Below are positions 13,203 to 24,868 of a DNA stretch of 64,000 bases, in pieces (within the stretch, counting starts at the first letter, position 1; each line of letters begins with the position of its first letter). The DNA comes from Asterochloris sp. CNOR1 (Eukaryota; Chlorophyta; Trebouxiophyceae; Trebouxiales; Trebouxiaceae). Position numbers and translations under genes: made by a program. The notes beneath the pieces were generated by a model that saw only the letters and a list, made by a program, of their open reading frames with translations, had not been told where the DNA came from and searched no databases. The stretch covers positions 2,728,001 to 2,792,000 of the forward strand of contig OZ017752.1 of assembly GCA_963969365.1 (NCBI GenBank), read 5' to 3'.

Positions 13203-14161
13203 TGCTGCACGCCCACTGCTTCCTGGCCTGGAATGCTGCTGACACCACCGTATCTGCGCAGCTGCGTGGCCAGGCAAAGCAATGCCTCCTTCAGCATGAC
13301 TTTGAGAAGGCTAGGGCCCTGCTAACTGAGGCCCTGCAGCTCACACCAGACTCCTACAAGCTGTACAGGCTGCGAAGCGTCGCACTTGCTTGCATGCAGC
13401 AGTACCAGGAGTCACTGGCGGTAAGGCCAGCAGTAGTTTGCAGCATGCTATGCAGTGATCTGGTGGTGCAGCAGTGCCTTGCGGTGCACTTTCCAGTCAA
13501 AGCATGCAGTGCAGTATTGACTTGCATTCTGTGGTCAGCCTCGGTGTGTGCACCAGTGCCTTGCAGCGCCCTTGCACTTGATTTTGGCAGTCTCCATCTA
13601 TTCTGCTTATTGTGGGTCCCCAACGCAGTGGATGCTGCTGCAGGATGCTGACCAGGTGATTGCCGCCATGCCCAGCAGCACGGATGGCTACTATCATAGA
13701 GGGTTTGCCCTGTACCATTTGCAGCGATATGCTGGTGAGGGTTTTGCTGACAGGCTGGCTATAGTTCTTGCCATGTGCTTTACGCTGCGCTATGCTGTGA
13801 TGCTTTTTGCTCTGACCAGCAGAGTGTACTGCAGGCGCAGCACATGCATTCCAGGAGGCGCTGCGCTTGAACCCGCATGACAGAGTCCTCAAGCAGGTAT
13901 GAGGCCCTGCAGCCACAGCTGCAGCAGAGCGATAATGGCTTGCCTGACCGAGAGTGTCACAGCCGCGCAGGGTAGATAGCCAGCCCTGGTGACCTGGGAG
14001 CACTTCTGACTTGTGCTGAGCTCAATACTCAAGCACCTGCTGCCTGGCCCCTGCAGGGCTTTTGGGATGCCGTCACGCTGCTTTCCCAGCACAGGCAAGA
14101 TGATGCAGAGCTGCCCATCAGCAATGTCAGCCATGCAGTCAGCCTGTCCGGCGCTTCATAA
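13203..14161 (+). CDS. Small tetratricopeptide repeat protein
   Basis: The recognised exons are 13203-13420, 13644-13734, 13835-13896 and 14057-14161, with matching phases. The first has a TPR helix pair (LRGQAKQCLLQHDFEKARAL then LLTEALQLTP); the second (GYYHRGFALYHLQRYAG) joins the third (AAHAFQEALRLNPHDR) to make another. The tail starts GFWDAVTLLSQHRQDD and stops at TAA 14159-14161. TPR units are protein-interaction scaffolds, and no enzymatic domain is visible. The start is not resolved because there is no ATG in frame in the first exon. The gene follows the RuvX-like gene on the same strand and converges on SKP1, whose stop is 321 bp away. Confidence 0.72.
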
Positions 14162-14481
14162 GTCACAGCTGGGGCTTTGCACCCCAGCATGGTATATGAT
14201 GCAGCTGTGGTGGTGTCCCTTAGTCTACAACTGCAACTCCGGGCTGTGTTGTCAGCTTGATCTTACATGCAGCGCTACATCCATGTGAACATTGTTCAGT
14301 AAATGGTGGTGGCAGGCAACAATGGAACACTCAAAGGATAGAGTCCACACTTCAGGGACAGAGGCTCTGCATTTGAGGAAGGCTGAATGCAGCCTTTCCA
14401 GTGAACTCCTGCCATTGTTGAGCAACATCAATGATCAAGCCGGTAAAGCTAATGGCCCAGTGCTGTGGTGGGGCAGGCTGC

Positions 14482-17222
14482 TCACTCAAAGGCCCACTGG
14501 TTTTCCCTCCTGCAGCAGCACAGCACATAGCGTGTCAGGGCTTCTGCACCCTGGCAGAGGCTCAAGCTGCATTGATCCATGGCACCCTGGGGGAGAGGCA
14601 GTACCATGGCAACCAAAGTCGGCACTGAGCACATGAATTAATGTTTCCATCTGTGAGGACTGCCAGATGATGACAGCAGAGCGCTAAGCGCAGACTGTTG
14701 TAGGATCAGCGCTGAGGCAGCTGGTGCCTGTGTGCCGACAGCACTTATCTAGATGCCAGGTGCAGTGAACCAAGCCCTGACGGCATTGACATCCGGTGAG
14801 ATGAGAGCAGGTGGCATCAAGATGTGAACAAAATGCGAGGCTTCTGTGCCAATGCAAACAACCATTGTGTTTGAGAGCTGCCAAAAACGGTCTGCCATGC
14901 AGCAGTGTGAGGCCTCTGCCAGCTCAGACACATGTTGGCCTGTCGCAACCAGAAGTGTCGTGCAGACTAGAGGAGGCCTTGCCATTGTGGACAGATGAGT
15001 GATGGTGCTCACCTGACTTCCTCCTCCTCTTCTGGTGTGAAGTCGTTGACAATGTTGAAGGTTCGCCTGATCTCCTCAGGGGTCTTGCCTACAGCACAGG
15101 GGCCAAGCGCTCCGTCAGCAAAAGTGTGGATTGGGTCAGCAGGGGATGAGCTTGGTGTAAAACCAGCATCTGAGATGCCTTACAACCGCCATGACGCAGT
15201 GCAGAGTGGGACCCCATTGGGTGCTGGGTGCAGCAGGTGGTGCCAGCGACTGCTGTGCCCAAGCCACTGCTGTCCAGGACGGGGGAAGGGCGGCAGCTGC
15301 CAGGACTCAGGCAAGCAGGGACTGTGGGCAGCTCAACAACAAGCAATGCAGGGTGGTAGACGCACTGCTTCCCTGCTGCCCTGCTTCATGGTGATGGCTT
15401 TTTAGGAATAATCCAACATAGCAGAACAACCCTCAGCCCACCCTTGATCATGTTGGCCACAGTCAGGCACGTCAGGTCCAGCAGGGGCTTGATATTGAGG
15501 TAGTTGGCCGCCTGCAGGGCACTTGTCTGATGTGAGGAGGTACAGCATGAGTTCAAAGCAGAGCTTCCAGGACATCTCAGCAGTGCAGGCTGCCCAGATG
15601 GGCTAATGTGCCCATGCAGCTGGCCAGAGCTGGTCCTGTGCCTGCCAGCCTGGCTGGCACGGGTAGGCAGATGCCGGCATCGAGCCCAAATCGCTGAAGG
15701 TGGAGCACGTCATCACGGATCTGCAGACAAACAAGCATGCACCCACAATCAAGCAACCACGCAGCCATCTGCCCTAAGCTGCACTCACCAGGATGAGCTC
15801 AAACAGGTCAGACTGGTTCCACTGCACGCTTTCAGGGTCCCACTGCACATACAGCACACTAAGGATTGGCATTGTAAGCCTCAAAGCAGCATGCTTACCA
15901 GGATGAGCTCAAACAGGGTCGACTGGTCCACCTTGACGAACTCTGTGTCCCACGTCTTGATGTCCTCCTCTGTCTTGGCCGGCTTGTCATCAGGCCCCTG
16001 CTCTGCCTCCACGTGGAACTTGCAGTACTCTATCACCTTGGCCAGGACTGCAGGGCACGGGAGGGGAGTGCACAGGCTGGTCTTGGGCCGTGCCAAGAAC
16101 ATGGCTTCAGGTCAAACTGCTCAGGTCAAACTGGAGGTGGAGGACGCGATTGGGTTGCATGAACTGGTGAAGGCAGCCTGGTTGAGGGACCGCTTGCGTG
16201 CCAGGACTGCAGAGCAGGCAGGGAATCACATCAGCCTGGAGCAATGTGGCTGGCGACAAGAACTGGACTGCAGCCCAGACCACCTCTTGAGTCCACCGCA
16301 GTTGGGCCGTGAGCGTCAGGCATGCCTAGGTCTCAGTGGCGCAGCAAAATGCATTTGCGTGCCAGGACTGCAGAGGCAAAGTATGCAGAGGTGCGCTCAG
16401 TGAGGCGAAAATCTTTGGGCTATGCAGGGAGGAGAATCAGCTTGCAGCCCAAGCTGGAGGCAGGTGGACAGGAACCGCCAGCTGGGCTTTAGCACGTGAT
16501 ACACTGGGTAGTGGGGCACTGGGGGCCATGCTTGCAACCTGCAGGTAGCGGCCTGCAAGACATTACATAAGTCAAGCTCATGGCTGAGCAGATCAGGGCC
16601 CTACCAGACTGATGAAGGACATCCAAGGAGTGGTGTGGGGTTTTGATGCTGCAGCAGGTGTTGAGTTAGGGGCAGCTGACATGCTGACAGCTGTGAGACA
16701 GAAGAGCAAAGTGCGCAGTGCCTTGCTGCTGGTGGACTTGCCAGCTTGTGTAGTGTTGACAATGCCTGGGAGCTGGCTCCTGTTGGGCTGAGCATGCACT
16801 GCTGCAGGGACTCACAGGGATGTGCTGGACACTGAGGCAGGCTCAACACGGCGATGGGTCACCACTGCACAGCTCAAGGCAGCCATGCATGCCTGCAGCG
16901 GGAGCTCACTCTTGCTGGTTACGTTGGGCAGTGGAATCATGGCACCGGCATCAGTGTCCTCCAGGAGTTCCTTCACCGTGACAGACTGCGTGGCCACATC
17001 CTTTGGCACCTCAAAGGTGTCATTGTCTGAGGACCTGAGCTTCACCTGCAGGGGTACAGAGGAGGACATAGCCTTGGCCAAGAGCGCAGCATGCAGAAAG
17101 ATCTTCATGGCAATGACGGTGGCTAAGGCACACTGCAGGGCGGAGGAGATCAGTCTGGGAGGGCAAGCGTTGTGAGATTGGCCTGTGGTGCAGGGCAGGA
17201 AGCTGACCTTCTCGTCGACCAT
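14482..17222 (-). CDS. SKP1: SKP1, core adaptor of SCF ubiquitin ligases
   Basis: SKP1 bridges cullin-1 and F-box proteins in SCF E3 ligases. Six exons agree in phase: 17222-17208, 17045-16910, 16047-15899, 15511-15442, 15088-15013 and 14509-14482, giving 157 residues, the usual SKP1 length. The start [18 protein letters not shown] is typical. It is followed by the BTB-like core ([12 protein letters not shown], then [20 protein letters not shown]) and the F-box-binding C terminus ([15 protein letters not shown]), ending RRENQWAFE with TGA at 14484-14482. The first coding exon has 15 nt and the last 28 nt. If the last intron is retained, an in-frame TGA directly after Arg at 15013 removes the terminal residues. 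The gene is divergent from the AARSD1 gene, with 255 bp between start codons. Confidence 0.95.
15785..15850. repeat. Copy of the SKP1 exon 3 donor end inside intron 3
   Basis: The string aggatgagctcaaacagg at the real exon end (15900) recurs at 15790, 110 bp away. On minus it reads as an 18-codon phase-0 segment, starting after a TGTGCAG acceptor and ending in [10 protein letters not shown] before GTGAGT. Confidence 0.8.
16042..16380. repeat. Three copies of the SKP1 exon 3 acceptor region
   Basis: The string ccaggactgcag occurs at the real exon 3 acceptor (16042) and again at 16201 and 16362 in intron 2. The spacings are 159 and 161 bp. Confidence 0.75.
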
Positions 17223-17477
17223 GGTGGAGACTGCACAGGAGTGGAGGATCAGGAGGTGTGACAAGTCGTCCTGGGTTTAAACCGGAACACAGCCAAGGCC
17301 ACCGCTAGGTCAGGCAAGAGAGGCATGCTGGCAGCACCCCCTAAGCCTCTCTCTGGCTGTGCATTGCTTCACAGCAGGGCAATCGCCTCTGCACCAGCAG
17401 CCACCCTCAAGTCTTCATTGTCCAGGCAGTCAGCAGATCAGGTGACCTTGTGGAGATCTGCTGCATCCACCGCAGTC
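17223..17477. promoter_or_regulatory. Bidirectional promoter region, SKP1 / AARSD1
   Basis: The 255 bp between the divergent start codons must hold both promoters and 5' leaders. No TATA box is obvious. The role is inferred from gene layout only. Confidence 0.45.
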
Positions 17478-20400
17478 ATGCCAGGGTCCACAGGCCTGCT
17501 GCCTTGCCAGCTAGATTCATACAGCAGCACACAGCAAACCAGCGTGATCAGGTGCGCCCAGGGGGTGGCAGAGCATAGTGCTGTCACTGTCATTTCTAGC
17601 AACAGCTGTTCAGCCTCTGTCTTGCTGCAAAAACAGGACGACAAGCGCCACACGGGCTGTGATGTGATATGTTGCCCCTTTCTCCAGTCAATACTACAGC
17701 AATCTCTCACGTCATTGCCTGATTGCTGCAGTTGCGAGGCACTGCCAAAGGGCAAGAAGGGCCTGCCTCAGAAGTGGGCAGTGGCGCTGCAGCACAGCCC
17801 CTTCTACCCTGAGGGCGGCGGTCAACCTTCAGATGGTGGCACGCTTCAGCCTCAAGGAGAAGCCCACCAGGTCCAGACCGCCTGCCATCTGCACCTGCTG
17901 CTTCTTTGGGTGGTCAGGCAGCCTGCCATAGAGCTGATGATGTTTGACTTGGCGGGTCATGAGCCCTGGCCAAGTGGTTCTATCTACGACTCACAGTGTA
18001 GCCTTATCTGCACTGCATCCAGGCCGCTAAGCAGTCTGCTTGCTCCCCTAAGCACTTTGCCTAGCTCATCTGCCAGCTGCTGACACCCTGCGTAGGTCAC
18101 TGCAACTCAGGCCTGGCATCACAGATGTCCTAGTGATCTTACATGGGAGCACCTCTTGTAGTCAGCAGCATTCATGCCTGCCTTCAGGTGCACGTGCTGG
18201 ATGTTCAGCGCCAGCCAGATGGGGCCCTGCTGCATACCACTGACGCTGCACTGGAGGCAGGGCAGCAGGTCGACGCCTCTGTCGATTGGGCCCGGCGCTT
18301 CGACTTCATGCAGCAGCATACAGGTGACTGCTGCTGGTCACCCAGTACCTCTTCAACCTGACAGCAGACCGCCTTATCTCACCCATAGGCATGGTGCAAC
18401 ATTGCCTCGCAGCTGACAGCGGGGACATGCACGACTGGGCCTCCTTGACTGGATGCTGTTGTTACCTCGAGGCATCCACAGAAGTCTACTTATCAGGTGA
18501 GTTTGCAGCTTGAAGTGGAGGCGCTGATGTTCCTGGAGGATACCTGAAGTTGTTTGAAGGCATGCTCGACATGCTTGACTTCCATTCTTTACAGGGCAGC
18601 ACCTTCTGAGTGCCATGTGTGAGCAGCTGCTGGACGCAGACACCCTCAGCTGGGAGCTGCACCCGCTGACAGGGGATGGCAGCGTGGAGACAGTGTGCAT
18701 CGACCTCTCCAAGGCTGTCAATTGGGAACAGCTCCAGCAGGTGGAGGCAGCCTGCAACGCCCACATCCGCGAGGCAAGGCAGGTGCAGCCTGTGGTGATG
18801 GACCAGTCAGAGGAGGGCTGCCGCCAGCAGGAGCAGCTTCTGGGCTCAGGGCGCCTCAGAGGAGGGCTGCCCGCTGCTGACAAGATCAAGGTCAGAGCTT
18901 GCACGGGCTCACGATGTGTTCTGGGCTGGTCACCTGCTGTAGCTGCAGGAATCCATGCCCGCCGTCCTGGCATTCCTCCCCCATAAGTCTGGAGAGCCTG
19001 AGAGCTGTGCAGGCTGTGTTGGGCCAAGGGGCCTGTGGCAGAGGCATGAGGTGTGCGGCCCGGGGCACCTCAAGAGGGGCCCTGGCTCCTGCCGAGAAGA
19101 TCATGGTGGGTGCGTCTTGGTGCAGGGCGCTGGTTTTGCCTGGTAGTCTGCCCATGCTGCATGGAGGGACACAAGCCAGCAAGGGATCTCTTGGGGTCAG
19201 GCACCTGAAGAAGCTGCTTCCGGCTGCAAAGTACAAAGCTGTTCAAGGCTCCCGAGCTGTTCAGTGCAGTCATGTGCAGATGTTCCTTACTAGCAGCAGA
19301 GGTACAGTGCCTGTGACCTCCTGGATGGCAGGCACACAGCTGGTTGAGACGCGCCAGGCCTGTGCCAGATGAACCTGCGCTTGTCTCAAATCACTGCTAT
19401 CGATCTGCATTGGCTTCCTGTGTGCTGCAGGGGGCCCTGTGCCTGCTTGGCATCGTCTGCATGGACAGCTGTTGTCTTTGCACTGGCTAGCGAGTGTCGA
19501 TCCTGTGCAAGACCATGACTGGCTGGGCAACCTGACAGGCCCCTTGCTGTGCCTGCAGGGGGCTCTGCGCTTGATTGACATTGACAGCGTGGACATCAAC
19601 CCCTGTGGGGGCACCCACGTGCGTTCGCTGGCCGAGCTGCAGCTGCTGAAGATCACAGCGCTGGAGCGCAGCAACAAGGGCCCTGCTCGGGTGCGCTTCC
19701 TTGTGGGCGGGCGGGCGATCCAGGCGCTGGGGGCTGGCCTGCAGCACGAGGCTGCTCTGACCAAGGTTGGTAGCCTGCTTGCCTGCTTGAGCTGTTAAAG
19801 CGAAGCTCCTCAGCTTGGAGAACGGGCCAGATAGGCTGCACAGAATGAGGAGGGCTGCCTGCAGGTGCTGGCTGCAGGCTGGCGGACCTCTTGAAGCACT
19901 GCTGGCTGCAGCCTGACACCTGCAGGCACCACAACACTCCCACTGTCACTCTATGAAGCCTGTAAATTTACTTTTTACATTTACTTTACTGGCTGCAGCT
20001 GCTCAGCTGTGGGCCCAGGGACCATGAGAAGGTGGCAGCAGCGCTGCAGGATGACAGGCGCCAGAGCGTCAGGATGGTCAAGGCCCTGGAAGAGGAGCTT
20101 GCTTCAGTGCAGGCTGCTGCCCTTGTCAGAGATGTGCCCCCAGGTCAGCAGGAGCTGCCTGCGCGGCTTGCAAGCGGTGCCGAACGCGGCTTGCTGCCTC
20201 AGCCGTGGCCAGCGAATGGGTGCAGCTTAGAGCTGCAAAAGGGCTGAGCCTCGAGTGGCACACCTGAACATACTGATCATTGAATGAGTACACAACTTCA
20301 TCGTGCAGGTGGAGCTGCAATCTTTCACAGGGAAGGCGCCACTGTCCAATACCTGTCGCTGGTGGCAAGCAAGGCCCTTGAAAGCCAGCCGCAGGCTCTG

Positions 20401-20786
20401 CTATTACTGTTGTCTGCAGCAGAACCTGGTGCCAGCAGCAAAACTCAGGAGGGGCCCTTTTTGGTTGCCGGTCCAGCAGGTGGGTTCATTCTGCCCCCTG
20501 ACCGAATATTGGATGTTCTGCAGTTGCATGAACAGCTCAACTCAAGCGTGTACAGAGCTTGCGATTGTACAGTCATGCAGTTTGTGTTGCAGATGGCTTT
20601 AGCTTGGATGCTGAGTGCCTATGCCGATTTCCTGTTGCAGCCGCTGTCAAGGCGGTGGGAGATAAAGTTACTTCAATTCTGGGGGGTAGGGGTGGTGGTC
20701 GGCCAGGCAGACTGCAAGGGACAGCAAAACACCTTGAAAAGGGGCAGCAGGCTCTGCAGCTGATGAGGACACCACTAGGGGGGTGA
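17478..20786 (+). CDS. AARSD1: AARSD1/AlaX-type alanyl-tRNA editing protein
   Basis: This trans-editing protein hydrolyses mischarged Ser- (or Gly-) tRNA(Ala). Eight exons agree in phase: 17478-17551, 17732-17870, 18188-18323, 18595-18890, 19559-19765, 19999-20143, 20309-20479 and 20593-20786, giving 453 residues. The N-terminal AlaRS-like part has FYPEGGGQPSDGG. The zinc-binding editing motifs are intact: HTGQH near residues 114-118, split by an intron, and CGGTH near 231-235. The C-terminal half (GGAAIFHREGA, FLVAGPADGFSLDAE, GRPGRLQGTAKHLEKG) matches the long AlaX/AARSD1 form. There is no aminoacylation domain, so it is not AlaRS itself. It ends at TGA 20784-20786 and converges on the SURF4-like gene, 185 bp apart. 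Confidence 0.93.
18990..19470. repeat. Copies of both flanking splice junctions in an AARSD1 intron
   Basis: Near 19085-19108 a degenerate copy of the upstream exon end (ctgcygagaagatcatggtg) resembles the real donor region ending at 18890. At 19421-19450 the junction ctgcaggggg plus about 25 bases resembles the real acceptor and exon start at 19559, 128 bp downstream. Confidence 0.65.
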
Positions 20787-20971
20787 CCAGCAGCAGGCAA
20801 CTGCTATTGAATCCAATCATCAAAGGCATGGGCATGCAACACTGGTGTACACTGAGCCAAAAAAAGCTGGAGGTCAGGGGCAGACTTCTGGTCTATGGCA
20901 GTCATGACCTGTCAACTAGAATGCTAGACAGAGGTCCCTCAGCGCATGCTACACGTCGTCGCCTTTGCAGT

Positions 20972-23900
20972 TTATTCTTTCTTGCGCATCAGGCTATCCA
21001 CTGCAAAACGGCCAGCTCCAAACGACTGCAGCAGTATGAGGCCGCCCGCAACCCCCATATTTGTCATGAAATGCGACCTCACATGTGCGTGATAGTGCCT
21101 GAATGGCAGGCAGCTCACAGCTTCAGCATATCCCCTGAAGCTGTTGAACTTGAATCACATTGAGCAATGATGCATGAACCCATTGTAACAGTGCCTTAGA
21201 TAGTACACCATGGATGCACTCATCAGAAATTCTGAAGGCTCACCATGTGGGGAAGACTTTCCAAAAGCGCCAGCATGTCAGGGCCTCCAGAGACAGGCAC
21301 AGTGCCAGCAGGCGGGAGACGGCAGCAGTCTTGAAGCCCACTGCAAAGGGGATGGCCAGCACAAACTCCGCCAGCAGCCAGTTGTTGTCGTGGCCATCTG
21401 TCAGGCCTCTGTATGCCGTGTGCTGCCTGAAGAGTGCCCAATCGCGTGCAATGACACGCTTAATCTGCAGCAGCATATGGGTGTGTGCAAATTGAAGGCA
21501 TGCGTTGACTGCTGTCAAGCTTCAACAGCACTGATGGGCAGCAAGGTCAACAGCAAGCACATGTCGGGGGCCGCACGCCCATGCAGGCTGCTGGCCCAAG
21601 ATGCCAGCCCCGCATGGCTACCACTAGGGAGCAGACCCACCTGTCCATAGCCGACGAAAACAAAAAGGCAGCACACCAGGAGGCGGCCAATGAGCAGCAC
21701 CAGTGACCGCCTGATGCCAATGTCCTGCCTGCTGCTCAGCTTGGAGTTCAGGAGCCCTGCGCGACAACAGCAATCTGTCACGCACCAAGCACGCCAGCAC
21801 GACGATGCAGGGCAAGAGGCTGGCATGGCAGATGCCTCCACATGCAGCTGACTTGGCAGGTGCCTCCACATGCGACTGAGGTTGAGCGGCAGCCTAGTCC
21901 TGGCTAAGCTGGAAGCAAGTAGACCACCTGCCTGTGCATGCCAGGCCTCATTGGGCCTCCATTGGCGCTCTACAGCCAGCTGCAATGCACTTAAGTGGTA
22001 CGTGCTCAATGTACATGTAGCCCTGTACCTGCATAAGTGTTGCCCAGCTGCCTGTCCTGCTTCACTGCGTGTGCCAGCACCAGGGCTGAGCAGCCCAGCA
22101 TGGCCACTCGCTTGACCATCAACTCGTTGGGGCGCTGGGAATACATGACCAGCATCATCCTGCAGAGCAGCAACAACAACAGCCTAGGTGCGGGCCAGTG
22201 GCTGGACCAGAAGATCATTGGGGCCGCAGTGGAACCAGCAGCCCAGGGTGGCGCTGGGACGGCATGACGAGCACGATCTTGCAGAGCAAGAATGCTGACA
22301 CTCTCAGAGTCAGGTGCCAGCCTGCAGCTGAGTCAGCAGCTCAGTGGGGCGCTGAGAGTGCACGACAGCACCCTCCGCTTGCAGAGGAGAACAAGATACA
22401 GAGTGACTGCTGGCTGTATGCCAGCTGAGCTGGCAGCTCATCAGAGTTGCTCAAGCAGCAGCGTCCTGCTGAGCAGCAATAGCAACAGCCTCAGCACCAG
22501 TTGCTGGCCTGCAGCTGCATCAGCAGCTCATTGGGGCATTTGGAGGGCATGAATCGCAATCCCCAGCAGGACAACAACAGCAAGAGCCTGAGAGGCAGCT
22601 GCAGGCCTCCAGCTGAACCTGCAGCTCGCGGAGGTGGTGACCAGCACCATCATGCAGAGCAGCCACAGCAGCAGCCTCAGGACTGGCTGCAGGCTCCACA
22701 AACAAGAGCGTAATGCTGGCAGCTGGTCACAGGGGTGGCAGCCCTTTGACATCCGCTGCAGCGCCAGAACGGTGGCAGACCACAGGGGCACCAGGCTGCG
22801 TGAACTACAATGCTGTGTCAGAGCTGCAGGGGAGGTGCTAAAAGGCTCCAGGCAGGCAGAGCAGCGCCACAAACAGCAGCGGACTCCCACAACACCACAA
22901 CCAGCTTCAAACACTCAGGCACATGCACATCATGCAGAGCAGGGCACAAGCAGATGCAGAGCAGACGCTCACAAGCCGTGCCACAGGAGGTCTGGTGCTG
23001 TCCCATGGCAGCAAACAGGCCTCCAAGCTCCCAGGCACATGCACATCGTGGAACGCAGGGCACAAGGTGATGCAGAGACACCAGGCGCTCACAAGCCATG
23101 CCACAGAAGCCTGGCGCTGTCCCACAGCATGTCCAGTACAAGGACAGACGCAGCTAGCGAGGTCTTGATGCCCAGCACCACCAGCGTGGCGCAGGGTACC
23201 AGGACCCAGATGTCAAACCAGGGGTAGCGGGGCAGTTTGTATGACCTGCAGGGGCAGGAATGCATAACAAACTGTACTGGCATGAAAACAGACTGGTGCG
23301 GACAACCATGTAGGTTGGCGGACTCTCTGCAGCTGTTGGGGCACCTGCCAGCAGTCAGACTGTGGGACATGCACGTGTGACATCTGAAACACCGCAGTGC
23401 GCACAGACAGTGAGCGACGCCACTGTCGTGAGCGCTGCCAGTGGCATGAGCAGTCAGGAGCAGGGGCCTGCCAAGCGACATGCAGCCAAAGAGAGGGGAG
23501 GCTCACGCTGGGAACTGCTTTGCTCGCAGTGCCATCTCAGGAGAGTTCATATGGAAGTAGGTCTCGATGTTTTCGTACGCCAGATTCATGAAGTAAGTGG
23601 CCACCAGGAACCTAGCCAACCCAGCCACTGCAGCACTGCCCTCCAACTGTTTAAAGTACCACCATATCTTACGGGTACCCTCCTGGGGAGTTCTGCTGGC
23701 AGCAATGTCGCGGGCTGCTGTCTGTGCCTGCTGCACTGACTGCTGTGTTTGCCTGGCCGCCTGCAGGTTGCAGTCTCAGATGTGCGTGTGTTGCTTCTGC
23801 TTGCAACACTGACAGTAAATGCAGACCAGGCACTGTCAAGCTCACCTGCTCACGCAGGCGCTGTGCCTTCTGCAAAGCCTGCTTTTTCAGGTGATCTATT

Positions 23901-23995
23901 GATTTTTGATCAAGGTGAAGCTTCCTGCCATTCATCAATCTCTTCAGGAACTCCAGCCTGTCCTCTCCCAGCAATCCAGGGCTGCTGGAGGCCAT
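20972..23995 (-). CDS. SURF4/Erv29-like multi-pass membrane protein
   Basis: SURF4/Erv29 proteins are ER-Golgi cargo receptors. Seven exons agree in phase: 23995-23846, 23730-23507, 23245-23093, 22159-22029, 21756-21641, 21464-21244 and 21077-20972, giving about 366 residues. Hydrophobic helices include AAVAGLARFLVATYFMN, WVLVPCATLVVLGI, LVLLIGRLLVCCLFVFVGYG and FVLAIPFAVGFKTAA. The last exon (GVAGGLILLQSFGAGRFAVD) resembles the conserved SURF4 C terminus, and the protein ends RKKE, a possible ER-retrieval dilysine. The N-terminal 50 residues are charged and helical, which makes the protein longer than animal SURF4 (about 270). The family call rests on the GFKT segment, the C terminus and overall topology. 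Another DoxX/SURF4-superfamily member is possible. Confidence 0.68.
22140..23060. repeat. Minisatellite-like intron made of exon-junction copies
   Basis: The SURF4-like intron between exons 23245-23093 and 22159-22029 contains copies of both borders. The real acceptor (plus sequence catgaccagcatcatcctgc, 22144-22163) recurs at about 22264, 22459, 22637 and 22922 with changes. The real donor string gctcacaagcc at 23087 recurs at 22967, 120 bp away, with the exon end before it also copied. Confidence 0.8.
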
Positions 23996-24474
23996 GGCAG
24001 AAACAACAAGAGGAATAATTTTAGGTTATAAGGAAGGCGAAATGCCGAGCCCTCATCCTTCCAAGCTGCGGGCTTCTGCTCCAGCAAGGTTTCCACATGA
24101 TGAATGGTTGTGTGAGCCTCAATGTTAGGCGATGAACACACCTGGGGCTCCTACATTCACTTGTTACTCATATGCCCAGGACACCTGTCTGACCCCCTAA
24201 GCCAGCCCCCAAGCTCAGATCTGACGATCTGACAAGCAGGGGCAAGGGAAGGATCATGACACCAAAGCCCATTGCCTGGGGCAAGGTGTCTTACCAGCAG
24301 ATACTTCAGAGTCAGCTCACTTGCCCTGCAGCCTGCCCTGGCCCCACATGTGTCAGTCTGGCAGCACAGAAGCTGTCTGCACTATGCTGAAAGGTAGAAG
24401 CCGCCGGCGGCTGTTTGCCCTAATTGCCTCTCTGCGTTCAGCCAGGCATGGGCCCCACTGCATGCCTGGCTTGT
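23996..24474. other. Intergenic between SURF4-like gene and tRNA-Sec
   Basis: No gene recognised. It must hold the promoter of the SURF4-like gene (minus) and the upstream element of the first tRNA-Sec. Confidence 0.5.
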
Positions 24475-24561
24475 GCCCGCATGATCCTGGCTGGTGCTGG
24501 GGACAGCCTTCAAAGCTGTTGGAGGCGAGAGTCTCAGAGGTTCGATCCCTCCTTGCGGGCG
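24475..24561 (+). tRNA. trnU-TCA: tRNA-Sec (anticodon TCA), copy 1
   Basis: An 87-nt tRNA with selenocysteine features. The acceptor stem GCCCGCA pairs with TGCGGGC, followed by discriminator G. A six-pair D stem (CCTGGC/GCTGGG) is longer than normal. The anticodon stem ACAGC/GCTGT encloses loop CTTCAAA with TCA at 24510-24512. A long variable region follows, then a short T stem GAGG/CCTC with loop TTCGATC. The 5' GCCCG...ATGATCCT start and layout match eukaryotic tRNA-Sec, which reads recoded UGA. An ordinary TCA suppressor would lack the long D stem and variable arm. Confidence 0.93.
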
Positions 24562-24868
24562 TCTGCCGGTTGTGCTGGGCCCATCACCTTGTGTGTGTCG
24601 TTGTAAGCCTCAAAAATCCTGTCTTGGTTCATCAAAGCTCTTTTCAAGGCTGCAACCCCCACCTCACCCTGCTGTAAGATTTGATGTTGTATTGCTCTTT
24701 GTCTGAGCAGCACCAGCCTAGCACTTCACACATATGCAGGCATCTGCCAGCGTTGCATGCACAGGTGATGCCTGGGGCAAGATGCCTGGTCGGCAGATAC
24801 ATCAGCCGTGGCTTGCCTGTGTGCACTGTATTCAGCTGGGCATTGCTTCCACAGCATGCCTGGCTACA
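24562..24868. other. Spacer between the two tRNA-Sec genes
   Basis: No coding sequence seen. The last part (catgcctggct before copy 2) repeats the flank before copy 1, showing that the duplication extends beyond the tRNA. The overall period is 394 bp. Confidence 0.6.

Noticed and set aside
15011-15013. TGA as the SKP1 stop codon directly after EEEEEVR
   Set aside because: A 28-nt exon at 14509-14482 adds the universally conserved RENQWAFE end with correct phase, so this TGA lies in the intron.
22140-23060. Introner-like mobile element for the repeated intron blocks
   Set aside because: The repeated units differ between introns and match each intron's own exon borders, so a shared mobile element does not explain them.
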